Assembly: GCA_963682025.1 (NCBI GenBank)
Contig: OY821520.1
Span: forward strand, 181,462,825-181,526,824
DNA: 64,000 nt
DNA from: Cordilura impudica
Taxonomy: Eukaryota > Arthropoda > Insecta > Diptera > Scathophagidae
Reading direction: 5' to 3'
Of this stretch, positions 21,795-33,763 are shown in pieces (the stretch's first letter is position 1; each line of letters starts with the position of its first letter). Both the position numbers and the translations under genes were made by a program. The notes beneath the pieces are model-generated. The model was not told where the DNA came from. It saw only the letters and a list, made by a program, of their open reading frames with translations, and did not search any database.

Positions 21795-23062
21795 AAGGGT
21801 CCGCCATCTAACGTTTTTTTTTTTTTTTCAACTAGTGCTTATATCGTGAATGGTAACACTTAGCTTATGTCTGATTCGACTGAACGAATATGGTTGTGTA
21901 TACGCTTGAACAACGCTGGGAAATATTGCGACATTACTTTGAAAATCATGGTAATGTTGCAGAATGTGTGCGAAAATTGCGTACGGATTTTGGAAGAAGA
22001 GAAGCACCGTCAGCTCCGTATGTTCGTTATCTCTTGAGAAAAGTGAAAGAAACTGGCATCCTCATCGATAAACCAAAGCGTGAAAAGCCAAAAACAGTGC
22101 GTACACCCGAGAATATTGCTGCTGTGGCAGAAAGTGTGCGTGAAGCGCCATCAACATCAATTCACCGTCGTTCTCAAGAATTGAACATTTCGGAGGCATC
22201 ATTGAGACGAATTTTGCATAAAGACCTTGGTATGACGCCATACAAAGTCCAATTGGTTCAGGAGTTGAAGCCAACTGACCATCCAGTGCGTTTTCGCTTC
22301 GCTAAGTGGGCCTGCGATCGACTTACAGAAGATACCGATTTTGCCAAAAAAAATCATCTTTTCAGATGAAGCTCATTTTGATCTTGGCGGGTATGTTAAC
22401 AAGCAAAATTGTTGCATTTGGGGCACAGAAAACCCGCACGCATACATTGGAAAGCCGATACACCCAAAACGAGTCACTGTTTGGTGCGGATTTTGGTCCA
22501 GAGGCATAATTGGGCCATTTTTCTTCGAAAATGAGCAAGGAGTGGCCGTTACAGTCAATGGCGATCGTTATCGGGCCATGTTGAACGAATTTTTGTTCAC
22601 AAAAATTGAAGAGGGGGATATTTGCAACATTTGGTTTCAACAGGACGGCGCTACGTGCCACACAGCCGAAGCTACACTCGTTGTTTTGCGCCCTGTTTTT
22701 GAAGATCGCATTATCAGCCGCAGAGCTGATGTCGTTTGGCCACCTCGGAGCTGCGATTTGACACCGTTGGACTAATATTTGTGGGGTGCTCTCAAAGATA
22801 AGTATTACGCCAACAAGTCAGAGACAATTGACGCTTTAAAGGACAATATTCGTGAAGCCATTGGTGAAATACAGCTGCACACAATCGATAATGTGCTTAA
22901 AAATTGGACCGATCGTGTATGCTACTGCATGGCCAGCCGAGGCAGCCATTTGAAAGAAATTATTATCCGTTTTTAACCGGAAGGATTGTACTTTGAAATA
23001 AAAAAAGATATTTGAGATAACATTCAGTAGTTTTTTTTTTATAGCATTTTCAAAGAAAAAAG
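21795..23062 (+). mobile_element. DD41D (rosa-type) mariner, copy 1, right end lost
   Basis: The left terminal repeat AAGGGTCCGCCATCTAACGT follows a TA and is identical to that of copy 2. Homology to copies 2 and 3 ends near 23062, just after GCATTTTCAAAG. The right terminal repeat (GTTATTTGGCGGACCCTT in copy 2) is therefore missing. The 5' untranslated part also lacks about 25 bases present in copy 2. This copy cannot transpose. Confidence 0.85.
21890..22976 (+). pseudogene. Broken mariner DD41D transposase, copy 1
   Basis: Frame 1 (21890-22369) is the helix-turn-helix DNA-binding half, MVVYTLEQRWEILRHYFENH onward, 159 codons. At an A8 run (22346-22353) the frame breaks. The catalytic half continues one frame over from IIFSDEAHFDLGG (first Asp), through WFQQDGATCH (second Asp), to DLTPLD (third Asp). 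The spacing of 41 residues between second and third Asp marks the DD41D group known as rosa from Ceratitis rosa. A TAA replaces the Tyr codon after PLD (22773). The C-terminus then runs open from 22779 to EIIIRF. Two defects in all. Confidence 0.88.
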
Positions 23063-24239
23063 AAAAAATAAATTACTTTTAAATAAATATTACGATTTAT
23101 TTATAAAAAAGATTACTCTCTTTTTTCTTAATATTTTGAAAATATGAAGAGAAAAAAAATTTTTTGTTTTACCTATGTAAATTAATTGATTTACTTAATA
23201 AAGGCTTAAAAAGTTCAAATTGTTGTTTTGACCGACACATCGGTCGGACCATGCCGTTAACTTTCTTCCACAGTATATCTTTATAATCGCAGTTTGCTCA
23301 TGAGTTATAAAGATGTTATCTGTATTTTCTTCCATGTTCTGTATGTACTATAAAGATATTTATTGATAAACATCCACTAACTATTAACTCTACAACCGCA
23401 AAAATTTGCGTACGGATAAACGGCCTTTTTATAAGTCTTAACTTTAATTGTAAATATTTCATTAGAGAAATAATTTTTTTTTAAAGAATAAAACAAGTGT
23501 ATAAGTTATCAATATTTTTTAGATATTAGGAATCTCTAGAGGCTGAGTTGCGATGAATAATTACAGCCCTGCTTAAAAATTTGAATAAATATTAAAAATA
23601 AATAAATATTAAAATAAATTATTCTCCAAGTAGGGAAATTCCGATTGTGCAAAAAACGCGCTTAAAGAAAATTGGTTTTAACGTCCTTATTCGCCAGTAC
23701 ATTCAAATATACAGTAAAATACTACATTTACTGCAAAAGCCCAAAACATTCTATTATATTCGTATATCAATTTTAACAACTAAAACGTAAACAACTAAAA
23801 GTAGAGAACAGTGGTTCCAAATCCCAATCTCGGTTGACAAAATTTGTATAATTATTTTTTTTATGTTTTATAGGACACTAAACTCAGACAAAATACTCAA
23901 AATAATCTGGGACAATTCTTAATACATGCTCGGGTATGCTTTCGTAGACATTGGGTGAGATTAGAATCTGGAATTGCCAAACAACAAAATATCTAGCTTT
24001 GCGTGAAACGCTCCATAAAATTCGTGCAGGATATTATTAACTCCCCTTTGTAAAAGAATACGTACTTTAAACCAAAAGCTTATTTTCTTTTACAAAAGTA
24101 ATTTTGAATTGTAGTACCTGAACTATATACAATAATATTTTATTAAATGTATATAATTAAAAAAATAAAACATAAAAATAATCTAACCAATAAAAACAAA
24201 GTTTTTATTAAAACTCTTTATTTGCTTATGCATATGAGT
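23063..24239. other. AT-rich spacer
   Basis: No gene, inverted repeat or recognisable fragment was found. Homopolymer A and T runs are common. Confidence 0.5.
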
Positions 24240-24740
24240 TTTGAATCTCTCCGTGACTGTGCGTGACTTTGTGTGACTATTTTAAAATTAATCTTTGGTC
24301 ACAACAAGTCTATGGACAAAGTTTCAGATCGATCGGATGAGGGGAAATGTGGTTTGGTCGAAATTAATCTTTCTTTACAGCAAGTATATCACCCAAGTTT
24401 CAGATTGATTGGATGAGGGGAAATCCGTTTTAAATCTCTCCGTGACTGTGCGTGACCATGCGTGACTGTGCGTGACTAAGTCAAAGTTAATCTTTTTTTC
24501 ATAGCAAGTGTATGGACCAAGTTTCAGATCGATCGGATGAGGGGAAGTGACATTTAGATCACTCAGTGACTGTGCGTGACTATACGTGACTGTGCGTGAC
24601 TACCCCAGAATTAATCTGTAGTCACAACAAGACTATGAGCCAAGTTTCAGATTAATTGGATAAGGGAGACTGGGGTTGACCCACGGCAGACAGACAGACA
24701 AACAGACAGAGAGTACGAGTTAAAATTAAGAGTTTAATAA
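24240..24740 (+). repeat. 118-bp tandem repeat array, copy B
   Basis: Same family as 2300-2870. Units starting CTCCGTGACTGTGCGTGAC lie near 24248 and 24438, with a variant (CTCAGTGACTGTGCGTGAC) near 24562. The gap of about 190 bases between the first two contains a junction (GGTTTGGTCGAAATTAATC) best explained by an internal deletion that removed the head of one unit. The array ends with the same CAGACAGACA tract and GAGTTAAAATTAAGAGTTTA as copy A. Confidence 0.75.
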
Positions 24741-25264
24741 AAGAAATTTCAAAGATTTTATAAAATGATCCAAGAATTAAATTATATACACATCGGTGGC
24801 CACATCTTGCTGGTAGGGACTAATTTTGGTTATACCTCTAATGTAAATATATTTGAAGTTATGAAAAACTGTAACATTCTAAATATAACATTCTTCTGTT
24901 CATTGGTGAAATTAAGATTACACAATGATTTTATCGCTGTATGCACAAACAATTGCCGTATTCACGCATGTATACGAGGTAGTTAATCATCTACTTTGTA
25001 TTTAAAAGAATTTTCTTCCTGCATCCTTTAAAATTTCGTTGTGATTCAACCAACTTGTAGTACAATAATTACTGTTTAGTATACATAGCATAAATTACTC
25101 AAACGTGTGAGTTAAAATATGTAAATAGTTCTTCCAACCATAACAGATTTGTTTAATTAACTTTAAACTACTATGTAGCAGAATGTGTAAAAATATACAT
25201 TTTACGTTACTAAGGTCCCACGCAAAGATATTGGTTTATCTACTATCGACATTGTGGACATATA
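24741..25264. other. AT-rich spacer
   Basis: A 73-codon open frame (24765-24986) begins MIQELNYIHIGGHILLVGTN but matches nothing I know, and I do not call it a gene. No repeats were recognised. Confidence 0.35.
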
Positions 25265-25578
25265 CAGTGTGACCTCGCTTAAAGCCACTAAAAGAAGTGT
25301 AACTAATTTTAAATAAAAAGTTGAAATTATATAATTTTTATGAAAAAGTTATTATTTAATTCCAATAAATAAATTCCCAAAATGTACAAACTTGAGAAAT
25401 GCGCTAAAATTTAAGACCAAATAAAAACCCCAAAGTATTAATCCAATTCATCGGTTTTAGTTAAAAAATAGCAAAAAAAAAATTAAAAATTTAAAGTTAA
25501 AGTAGAAAAATTGTGTTATAATGAAAATTGTTGATACGTTACGTTTATCGAAGGTGGCTTTGAGCGATGTGGAACTGA
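25265..25578. repeat. Small MITE with pogo-like ends
   Basis: CAGTGTGACCTCGCTTAAAG on the left pairs with CAGTTCCACATCGCTCAAAG read inward from the right, continuing into CCAC on both. The left end follows TA. Ends starting CAG with a CTCGCTTAA core resemble pogo/Tigger terminal repeats; the assignment is inferred. The interior is AT-rich and non-coding. A lone similar end (TTAAGCGAGGTGGCACTG) is at 37564-37581. Confidence 0.5.
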
Positions 25579-25780
25579 TGTTAATACATCTTAATATATA
25601 GTTACGCTCATCAATGACTCACTGATTCGATAAATGTATAAAGCTGTACGTATATTTTTAATTTAATCATACAAAAACAAGTTATTTTTTAAATTTACAA
25701 GAAATTCGATTATTTTTAATTTAAGCCTGCAAAAAACTCTTGAATATACAAACATTTGATTAGACAAATTGTTTCTTATA

Positions 25781-27056
25781 AAGGGTCCGCCATCTAACGT
25801 TTTTTTTCAGCTAGTGCTTATTTCGTGAATGGTACCACTTAGCTCATGTCTGATTTGACAGATAATTAGTTTTATCCTTCCGCTGAACGAATATGGTTGT
25901 GTATACGCTTGAACAACGCTGGGAAATATTGCGACATTACTTTGAAAATCATGGTAATGTTGCAGAATGTGTGCGAAAATTGCGTACGGATTTTGGAAGA
26001 AGAAAAGCACCGTCAGCTCCGTATGTTCGTTATCTTGTAAAAAAAGGGAAAGAAACTGGCATCCTCATCCATATACCAAAGCGTGAAAAGCCAAAAATAT
26101 TGCGAACACCCGAGAATATTGCTGCTGTGGCAGAAAGTGTGCGTGAAGCGCCATCAACAACAATTCACCGTCGTTCTCAAGAATTGAACATTTCGGAGGC
26201 ATCATTGAGACGAATTTTGCATAAAGACCTTGGTATGATGCCACACAAAGTCCAATTGGTTCAGGAGTTGAAGCCAACTGACCATCCAATGCGTTTTCGC
26301 TTCGCTAAGTGGGCCTGCGATCGACTTAAAAAATATGCCGATTTTGCCAAAAAAAATCATCTTTTCAGATGAAGCTCATTTTGATCTTGGCGGATATGTA
26401 AACAAGCAAAATTGTCGCATTTGGGGCACAGAAAACCGGCACGCATACATTGAAAAGCCGATACACCCAAAAAGAGTCACTGTTTGGTGCGGATTTTGGT
26501 CCAGAGGCATAATTGGGCCATTTTTCTTCGAAAATGAGCAAGGACTGGCCGTTACAGTCAATGGCGATCGTTATCGGGCCATGTTGAACGAATTTTTGTT
26601 CACGAAAATTGAAGAGGAGGATATTGGCAACATTTGATTTCAACAGGACGGCGCTACGTGCCACACAGCCGAAGCTACACTCGATGTTTTGCGCCCTGTT
26701 TTTGAAGATCGCATTATCAGCCGCAAAGCTGATGTCGTTTGGCCACCTCGGAGCTGCGATTTGACACCGTTGGACTATTATAAGTGTTACGCCAACAAGC
26801 CAGAGACAATTGACGCTTTAAAGGACAATATTCGTGAAGCCATTGGTGAAATACAGCTGCACACAATCGATAATGTGCTTTAATTGGACCGATCGTGTAG
26901 GCTACTGCATGGCCAGCCGAGGCAGCCATTTGAAAGAAATTATTTTCCATTATTAACAGGAAGGATTGTACTTTCAAATAAAAAAAGAAATTTGAGATAA
27001 TATTTAGTAGTTTTTTTATAGCATTTTCAAAAAAAAAAGTTATTTGGCGGACCCTT
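25781..27056 (+). mobile_element. DD41D (rosa-type) mariner, copy 2, both ends present
   Basis: The 1276-bp element runs from AAGGGTCCGCCATCTAACGT to TTATTTGGCGGACCCTT, flanked by TA on both sides (25779-25780 and 27057-27058). The terminal repeats are intact for about 11 bases (AAGGGTCCGCC). It could be moved in trans if an active transposase existed. Confidence 0.92.
25893..26956 (+). pseudogene. Broken mariner DD41D transposase, copy 2
   Basis: Frame 1 (25893-26372) is the DNA-binding half. The same A8 run as in copy 1 ends it before the first catalytic Asp (SDEAHFDLGG), and the catalytic half is one frame over. Further damage: TGA replaces Trp in the NI-W-FQQDG stretch (26635-26637). A short deletion after PLDYY removes the conserved LWG block. 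The CTTTAATTGG junction near 26880 lost bases relative to copy 1. The C-terminus returns as EIIFHY with a stop at 26954-26956. It has more defects than copies 1 and 3. Confidence 0.88.
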
Positions 27057-28744
27057 TATATAGTAAGCAATAATAAAAAATTTCTTAAGAGTACAAACAT
27101 GGAATTTTTACGATAGAATTGAACTATTAAACGGTAGAAATTTTGGTGATTTTGAATAAGAAATAATTTTTTTTAATTCCGTTTTTTTTAATAGCTTACA
27201 AATTCTTTATATAAAACAAATAAATCGGAAACTTTTAAAAATGACATAATATTAGAAAATTTACACATCACACGTATAACGATTGGATAGAAAAACTTCG
27301 ACACATTGATGTAAAATTTTTAATTTAAGCATACCAAAAATAACATAAAAATGTAAAAAATGTAGGAAAATTCGTTTGAAAGAGATATTGAATGAAATTA
27401 TGGGTTGTCCATTTTTCCCTAAGCGTGTTACAACAAACTAGAAACATTACTTTGCAATAAATATTATCAAGAATAATTGCTGCAATAGACAAGAATGTAC
27501 GCATCTGCAAAGATCTTATAAGATTATTATGATTGAGTAGTAACTTTAAAAGTCACACAACACAACTACCAAAAGTCAATAGACTGCTGTCAAATTATAT
27601 ACAGTTCAAATGTACAGTGGTGGAAAAAATAATAAAAACAGGTTTTTCTAAAAAAAACAAAATTAAAAAAAAAAAATCGTACTTAACTTTTCTACATTCT
27701 TAAAATAACATAAACAAAAGCCAATTGTATTCATTTTTATAATTGGTTTTTTATAAAACATTAGAAACGAAAATAAAAATTTAACTTATTCCAATTTAAT
27801 AGGTAGACGTACATATATCTTCGAAACGTAGAATTCATTAGATTCTCGTGATGTTATTCCCAATATTATTTTTTTTGAACTAGTAATATACATACACAAT
27901 AAATATATATATTATTTTTAAATAAAGATAACTATGAATGAATTAATAAGTGCGGTTTCCAGACGGTTCGAGCATTTTAAAAGATTATCTGTCACCATTC
28001 AAGAGATTAAATGTAATTTATCACAAAAAGATATATTAACGAATACTACTCTTAAACGTTTATATTGTCAATTTTTTTCTCAATCATATCTAAAAGGTCC
28101 ACAAGATGTTCAGAAGTATTGGGGTTGACAAAAATAAAAAATGTACCTTAAGTATTGAATTTAATATACAACAATATTTTTCTTTTTCAGCAACAAATTA
28201 ACAACTGGAAAATTAGTAAAAATAACTAACAATTCATTGGAATTTACTTACAAAATTTTATTGCCAGAAAACAGTAAAAATAAACAATACACACTAATGT
28301 TTATAAACATATGTTATCTGCAACACATTGTATTATCATTTCATTCCATATATCTTAACTGAATTGAAACAAATAAAAAATACAAGTACATCAAAACAAA
28401 TCAGAAGACCAAGAGAATTAAATAACAGCATTGGAAAAGGAAATATTTATTTTTAGAATATTATTTGAAATTGACACCAAAAAACTATAAACCTGTTGAA
28501 AAAGTTAAAACAAATAATTTCATTTAAAGCTAACTGGACTCGAAGTTCGAGTGCAAAGTATTGGAAATTTTATTTTTTCATTTATTTTATAAGACCCTAA
28601 AGGTATGCTAACCACCTTTAGCCAATTCACAATTCAACTCTTTTTAAATATCGATAACGTTATTGGTTTAAATTCAACACATTATTGTGAATGGTTTGTG
28701 TCCAAAATTATTTTTCAATTCAACACAATTATCATTGTGAATGA
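27057..28744. other. AT-rich spacer with one Tc1-like end motif
   Basis: No gene is recognised. TACAGTGGTGGAAAAAATAAT near 27613 resembles a Tc1-type terminus, but no partner end was found nearby. A 64-codon open frame at 27934 (MNELISAVSRRFEHFKRLSV) has no match I know. Confidence 0.35.
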
Positions 28745-29010
28745 AGAAAACTCACAAACACATTAATAAATTTAATAAACACACACATAGCATTGTATAA
28801 TTTTATGTGTGTTAGTAGTGACTTTAAATGCATTTTACTCCAAAAATATTTAAAAATTTAAAAATCTGTAAATCTGGTGGACAGCTTAAAAGATATAGCT
28901 TTGCTGTTTGGTCAAAATCGGGAGAAAACTATGGAACAAATCATCAGTCACAAGAAATCGCCTTACCTTATAATATTATAGATTTCATTGAACTACAATT
29001 AATGTTAAAA
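28745..29010 (+). repeat. Internal fragment of the CACTGTG-ended MITE
   Basis: AATAAACACACACATAGCAT, AATTTTATGTGTGTTAGTAG, TCTGTAAATCTGGTGGACAG and TTTGGTCAAAATCGGGAGA correspond in order to about 45835-46075 inside the complete element at 45459-46314. Neither terminal repeat is present here. Confidence 0.6.
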
Positions 29011-30172
29011 ATAGAAACTGGGATACAATAACTTTCAAAATGTGTAAAAGACAAATAATATATGTATATCATTAAGATTGGAATGGAATGTGATTCGATA
29101 TTATTAAGGTTAAAATATTAACAGCAACATGCATACTAAAATTGATAAAATTCGGCGAATGCTGAAAAATACCATACACATGTTCAGTGTTGCCAAAATA
29201 GCGGTTTAAGATCTGGCGTTGTTTGTCATCAACAGTAAAAACCACTAAGCGATTTCTTTTAAAAAACTTTAATTTTATTGCTAATAAAAAGTGTGTAAAT
29301 ATAAAATTAGACTTCCGTTATTCTGTGTGTCTGCCACAATGTCGCATTTTGTTTTACAACTGCTGTCTTGAATCGATTATAGTCAAAATCTAAATTTGTT
29401 ATTGCTCGACTGAATATGAATATTATTCATCTTTCATTTTACAAAAACCATATCTTTCTGATGTGAGTTTTTGAAGGAATAATGCAGATATATGTAACAA
29501 AGCTTCTTAATGATTTAACTGATGCAATAAATTTACTAGCAAACAATTTGCAACACGAAAGGACATTTTGAAATTGGAAGTTTTAAAAACTATTCGAGTA
29601 TTATATCCAATGGCTATTTTTGTTAACAGTTCTAAAATTTAAACAAGTGAATATAAATTGAAGGACATTCTTACCGAACAATTATTTTAAATAAGATAAA
29701 AATAAGTTTATTTCTAGTGTAAGAGAGGCGAATATTAAAGATGTTATTTTAGAGACCCCGCAACCCACGAAATTTTACTAAAAATCGATATATTTTCTTT
29801 TTTTTTTTAAATTAGGGCATAATGCTGAAGAAATATAATTAATTTGAAGCAGAACATTAACAACATCATTATTAGATGGAACAATATTATTGTTATATCT
29901 TTCTGGTTCGAATTTTTTCAATATACATATTCCGCAGGAAATAAAATATAAAATCATACAAAACTAAAAACTGCATTGCATATTCTCTGCATGCCTTGGT
30001 CTAATGCGAATTCGATAAGAGTAAGCTTAATATTGTCCAATCAAAATTATTCTTTAAGGCATGGTGTTCATCACCATGCTCTTTCCAAAAAGGTTTTAAA
30101 AAGCTCTGAAAATAAAACTTCCTAAGAATGCGTTGATATAAATTAACACATCAAATTAAACACCAATGATTA
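29011..30172. other. AT-rich spacer
   Basis: No gene is recognised. The last three bases (TTA, 30170-30172) are the left target duplication of the long-TIR element. Confidence 0.45.
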
Positions 30173-30808
30173 CACGGTGTTACAAAAAAGAATGAAGTCG
30201 AAATCCCTGGGATATCATATTATTTTTCTGGTAGGTATTGTCGAGTAGAACAAGAATCTGTATTTGAAATTTTCCAGGCACGTCAGAATTTTGAGATACG
30301 GGTAAAAAACCGATTTTTCGGACCTCTATGCACTTAATAACGGGTAACTCAGTTGTTTCTCCACCGATTTTAATTTTATAAATGGATTTGGATAGAAGAG
30401 ACTTATACCTTTAAAATGATATATGATTATATGGTTTGATCCAAAATATGTGTGTATTTCTGCACCAAAGTCATTTTTTTACCACTTTTTCGACATTTTT
30501 TAACTTTGGCGATATTTTTACGCACTTTTTTATAAAGGAACCGTAAAGCTTTATAATTTATATTAGTAGCATATTTAGTTGGGAGTAAAATGTAATTTAC
30601 GGTTTTAAAACCCGTTAAAAAATGACTAAGTTATTAAATATTGTATCAAACCAAAATTCTTGCAAAATACAAATTTCTTAATATGATATTCCTACGCATT
30701 ATTTTATACAGAAATTTTACTGAGTAAAATTCAACTTTGTTTTAAAAAGTCCGTTAGAAATTAAGAGAGTTATTAATTTTGTTTTTAAACCTAAATTTTT
30801 GCATAATT
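30173..30808 (+). repeat. Left long terminal inverted repeat
   Basis: Pairs with 31722-32346 over the whole length with few mismatches and small indels. An example is GACGTGCCTGGAAAATTTC on the right against GAAATTTTCCAGGCACGTC here. The pairing fades after AAATTTTTGCATAAT near 30808. The arms are similar enough to suggest either recent insertion or gene conversion between them. Confidence 0.8.
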
Positions 30809-31358
30809 GCTTGCACATTATTTTTCTAGTTTTTTTGCTCTCTGTCTAGTGATGTTTTGCTAGAAGTTAGCAGGTAAAATTTTGTAAATGCAATGTGGAG
30901 CAAATTGGGACAACAGAGTTTGCCAAACTTTTTTTGCTTGGAGTCAGATTGTTATTTGTACAAAACTTTACATTCCGAAAACTGAAAATGTTTCTTAAAA
31001 AAGATTTTGGAGGGGTTTTCTTATTTAATATAAAATAATAATTTTAAACATAAGTGGTATTTTATTTGCACTGCATATTTTTTGATATATACTAACTATA
31101 ATAAATGTGATTGATATACTCTGAGGACTATAAATTGTAAATCACTGTTATATTAAACTCAAATTAGAATTACAACAACAATTAGCAATGAGAGCTTAAA
31201 TCATGTAAAAGTATTGTTTTTTTAATTTGTTTTGTTTATTACTTTTGTTTACTTAAATAAACAAAAAAGTTAGCCATTTGATAATATTATAATAGTGAAG
31301 GGCAATTAAAATTAAATTTGAATTTATCCCGATAAATAAATTTTATTAAAAATAGAAA

Positions 31359-31740
31359 ATGTGCGGCAGACGTAATAAATTTTGTTATATTTGTGGTTTA
31401 TTGGTAGATATCGATCATAGACGTGATTTTAGAAACAATGATGGAGTGGTGGAAATATATAACAAACTCTTCAATCGCTCTTATAAATTTAGTCGCTGGT
31501 ATGAACCTGAATTTATTTGTGATTTTTGCTGTAGAACATTAAAAAAGCCGTCAGTTACTTTACACTTTTCGACACCTATAATTTGGCATCATCAGCTCTA
31601 CCATAAACCAGGTAGGTGATTGCTATTTTTGTCAAACCAATACAAAAGGTTACTCTTTTAAAACGCGCAAAAGTGTCAAATACGCAAATGTTTTAACTGT
31701 AACAAAACCGATATATGTAAGTGATTATGGAAAAATTTAG
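31359..31740 (+). pseudogene. Cys-rich zinc-binding-like protein of the long-TIR element, frameshifted
   Basis: Frame 1 begins MCGRRNKFCYICGLLVDIDH and runs 86 codons to 31619. A one-base shift near 31612 opens a second frame reading DCYFCQTNTKGYSF and ending YVSDYGKI with a stop at 31738-31740. Joined, the product would be about 126 residues with four Cys pairs: CYIC, ICDFC, CC and CYFC. C-x2-C pairs spaced this way suggest zinc binding. The W-EP, IC--C and DCYFC---KG pattern resembles small uncharacterised transposon-linked proteins of arthropods; that is memory of a pattern, not a search result. The stop lies at the edge of the right terminal repeat, which argues it belongs to the element. 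Confidence 0.55.
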
Positions 31741-32346
31741 TCTTAAAAACAAAATTAATAACTCTCTTAATTTCTAACGGATTTTTTAAAACAAAGTTGA
31801 ATTTTACTCAGTAAAATTTCTGTATAAAATAATGCGTAGGAATATCATATTAAGAAATTTGTATTTTGCAAGAATTTTGGTTTGATACAATATTTAATAA
31901 CTTAGTCATTTTTTAACGGGTTTTAAAACCGTAAATTACATTTTACTCCCAACTAAATATGCTACTAATATAAATTATAAAGCTCTACGGCTCCTTTATA
32001 AAAAAGTGCGTAAAAATATCGCCAAAGTTAAAAAATGTCGAAAAAGTGGTAAAAAAATGACTTTGGTGCAGAAATACACACATATTTTGGATCAAACCAT
32101 ATAATCATATATCATTTTAAAGGTATAAGTCTCTTCTATCCAAATCCATTTATAAAATTAAAATCGGTGGAGAAACAACTGAGTTACCCGTTATTAAGTG
32201 CATAGAGGTCCGAAAAACCGGTTTTTTACCCGTATCTCAAAATTCTGACGTGCCTGGAAAATTTCAAATACAGATTCTTGTTCTACTCGACAATACCTAC
32301 CAGAAAAATAATATGATATCCCAGGGATTTTTTTTGTAACACCGTG
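31722..32346 (-). repeat. Right long terminal inverted repeat
   Basis: Reverse complement of 30173-30808, ending GTAACACCGTG followed by TTA. Its inner edge overlaps the last codons of the Cys-rich frame. Confidence 0.8.
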
Positions 32347-32659
32347 TTATTTAATAAATATTATGTTTTTGAGAATATAAAATAGTGCAAACTGTTGCTG
32401 GTACTAACTTTAATACAATCTTTTTTGTTTTTATTATCTTTACATTTTTGAGTTATGTTTGTTGACGTTTTTTATAAATCTTACGTTAGTTTTCGTTTTC
32501 AGAGTTTTTTTTATATTATTTAGCTGTTTCTGATGTATTTTTCGTTCTATCTGGTGTGATTTGATAATATATTCATAGATCGTCTCTGTAAAAATAAAAA
32601 AATTAATATTATTTGTAGTCGGGAAATACGACTAAATGAAATAAGAAATAAGAAAATTG

Positions 32660-33480
32660 TATTTGTATATACAGTCTGTCAAGAAAGTGTTTTGACATAG
32701 AAAAATTTTGTCGTTTTGACTTTCACGTTTAAAAATATAGTTTTCCATTTTTGTTTTAATTAACTCTATTATTATATCTAATTTATTTATGTATTTACTA
32801 ACAAACAGCAATAAAAATGGAACAAACTGAGAAAGAGTGTTGAATGATAGAACAAAAAAGAGGAGAGGGTTCAAAATTTGTTTGCCAAGAAAGTATTTTT
32901 ACAAGTTCACTTTGTGTATAGGTAGTATTCTTTAAAAAAAAATTTACTGCCATCGGTTTCACTATTTTAGCTTTGACTATAGTAACTTCTTATGTTCTAA
33001 TAAAATATTACTAAAAATTATTTGTATTTTATTGAATTAAAAATGTTTGTCAAAAGCACGGCATTTGATGTGATTTACTACATCCACAATATCTGGAAAA
33101 CAGTGCATGAATTATCTGAAATGTTTTGTTTAACAAAAGAGATTGCATACAATATTTCAAATCGCGAAGAACACAAATGATTGGGCGTCCACGTAAGTTT
33201 TTGGAGAGAGTAGAATTCATTTTACGAAAAAATTAGATGAAAACTATGTTTTCTATTAAAAACCTTTCATGAATGTGCTGCTGTATTATCCTATGAAAGA
33301 GTGAAACAGATATTGAAGAAGAACGAGTATCATCAAGAGTTGGTTGAATAAATAACGAAAATGGAGTACCTACAATGCGCATTACGCAAGCTTGATGACT
33401 ACTTGGATGACGTTTTTGATCACCACTGTAATCATCATTATAATTTGATACCAAGTCTTTTATTGCAATTGAAAATTTTC
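32660..33480 (+). pseudogene. Decayed Tc1-like element, N-terminal coding remnants
   Basis: TGTCAAGAAAGTGTTTTGACA near 32673 resembles the end at 10424. Further in, IGRPRKFLERVEFILRK (from 33180) recalls the GRPRK hinge between the two DNA-binding helices of Tc1 transposases. VSSRVG, then INNENGVPTMRITQA after a stop (about 33328-33400), recalls the VSS-T-R-RL-E-G segment. Many stops are present and no catalytic motif was found. Confidence 0.4.
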
Positions 33481-33763
33481 ACCCATATACAAAATTCCTA
33501 AAATCCACATTATCGCATATTTTCTATATTTCTTAATAAATCTGTTTACTCATGTCTACAAAGTACAAATAACCTTTCTAAATATTAGCATGATCGATCA
33601 TATATAAATTACATATCTGATTTATCCTTATTTTCTATGTCAATTGATAACCTCAAACCATTTCAAAAGCAAAAACCTTTTATCGAAATTTCTGATATAG
33701 TCGGCCTAGCCGACATTAACTCTTGTACTCGTTTTAAATTGGAACTTTTTATTTAAATAAAAA

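Larger units (their letters stand above)
30173..32346. mobile_element. DNA transposon with ~630-bp terminal inverted repeats
   Basis: The left arm (30173-30808) and right arm (about 31722-32346) are close reverse complements, starting CACGGTGTTACAAAAAA and ending TTTTTTGTAACACCGTG. TTA lies directly outside both ends (30170-30172 and 32347-32349) and is the probable 3-bp target duplication. The 913-bp centre carries a short Cys-rich frame (31359-31740) but no recognisable transposase. CAC-starting ends with a 3-bp duplication suggest the CMC (CACTA-like) group. PIF/Harbinger also uses TWA duplications. The superfamily is therefore open. Confidence 0.8.

Noticed and set aside
30173..32346. Assignment of the long-TIR element to Transib because of the CAC-GTG heptamer
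   Set aside because: Transib makes 5-bp duplications, and the flanks here (GATTA and TTATT) do not match over five bases. A 3-bp TTA fits better and no Transib core was found.
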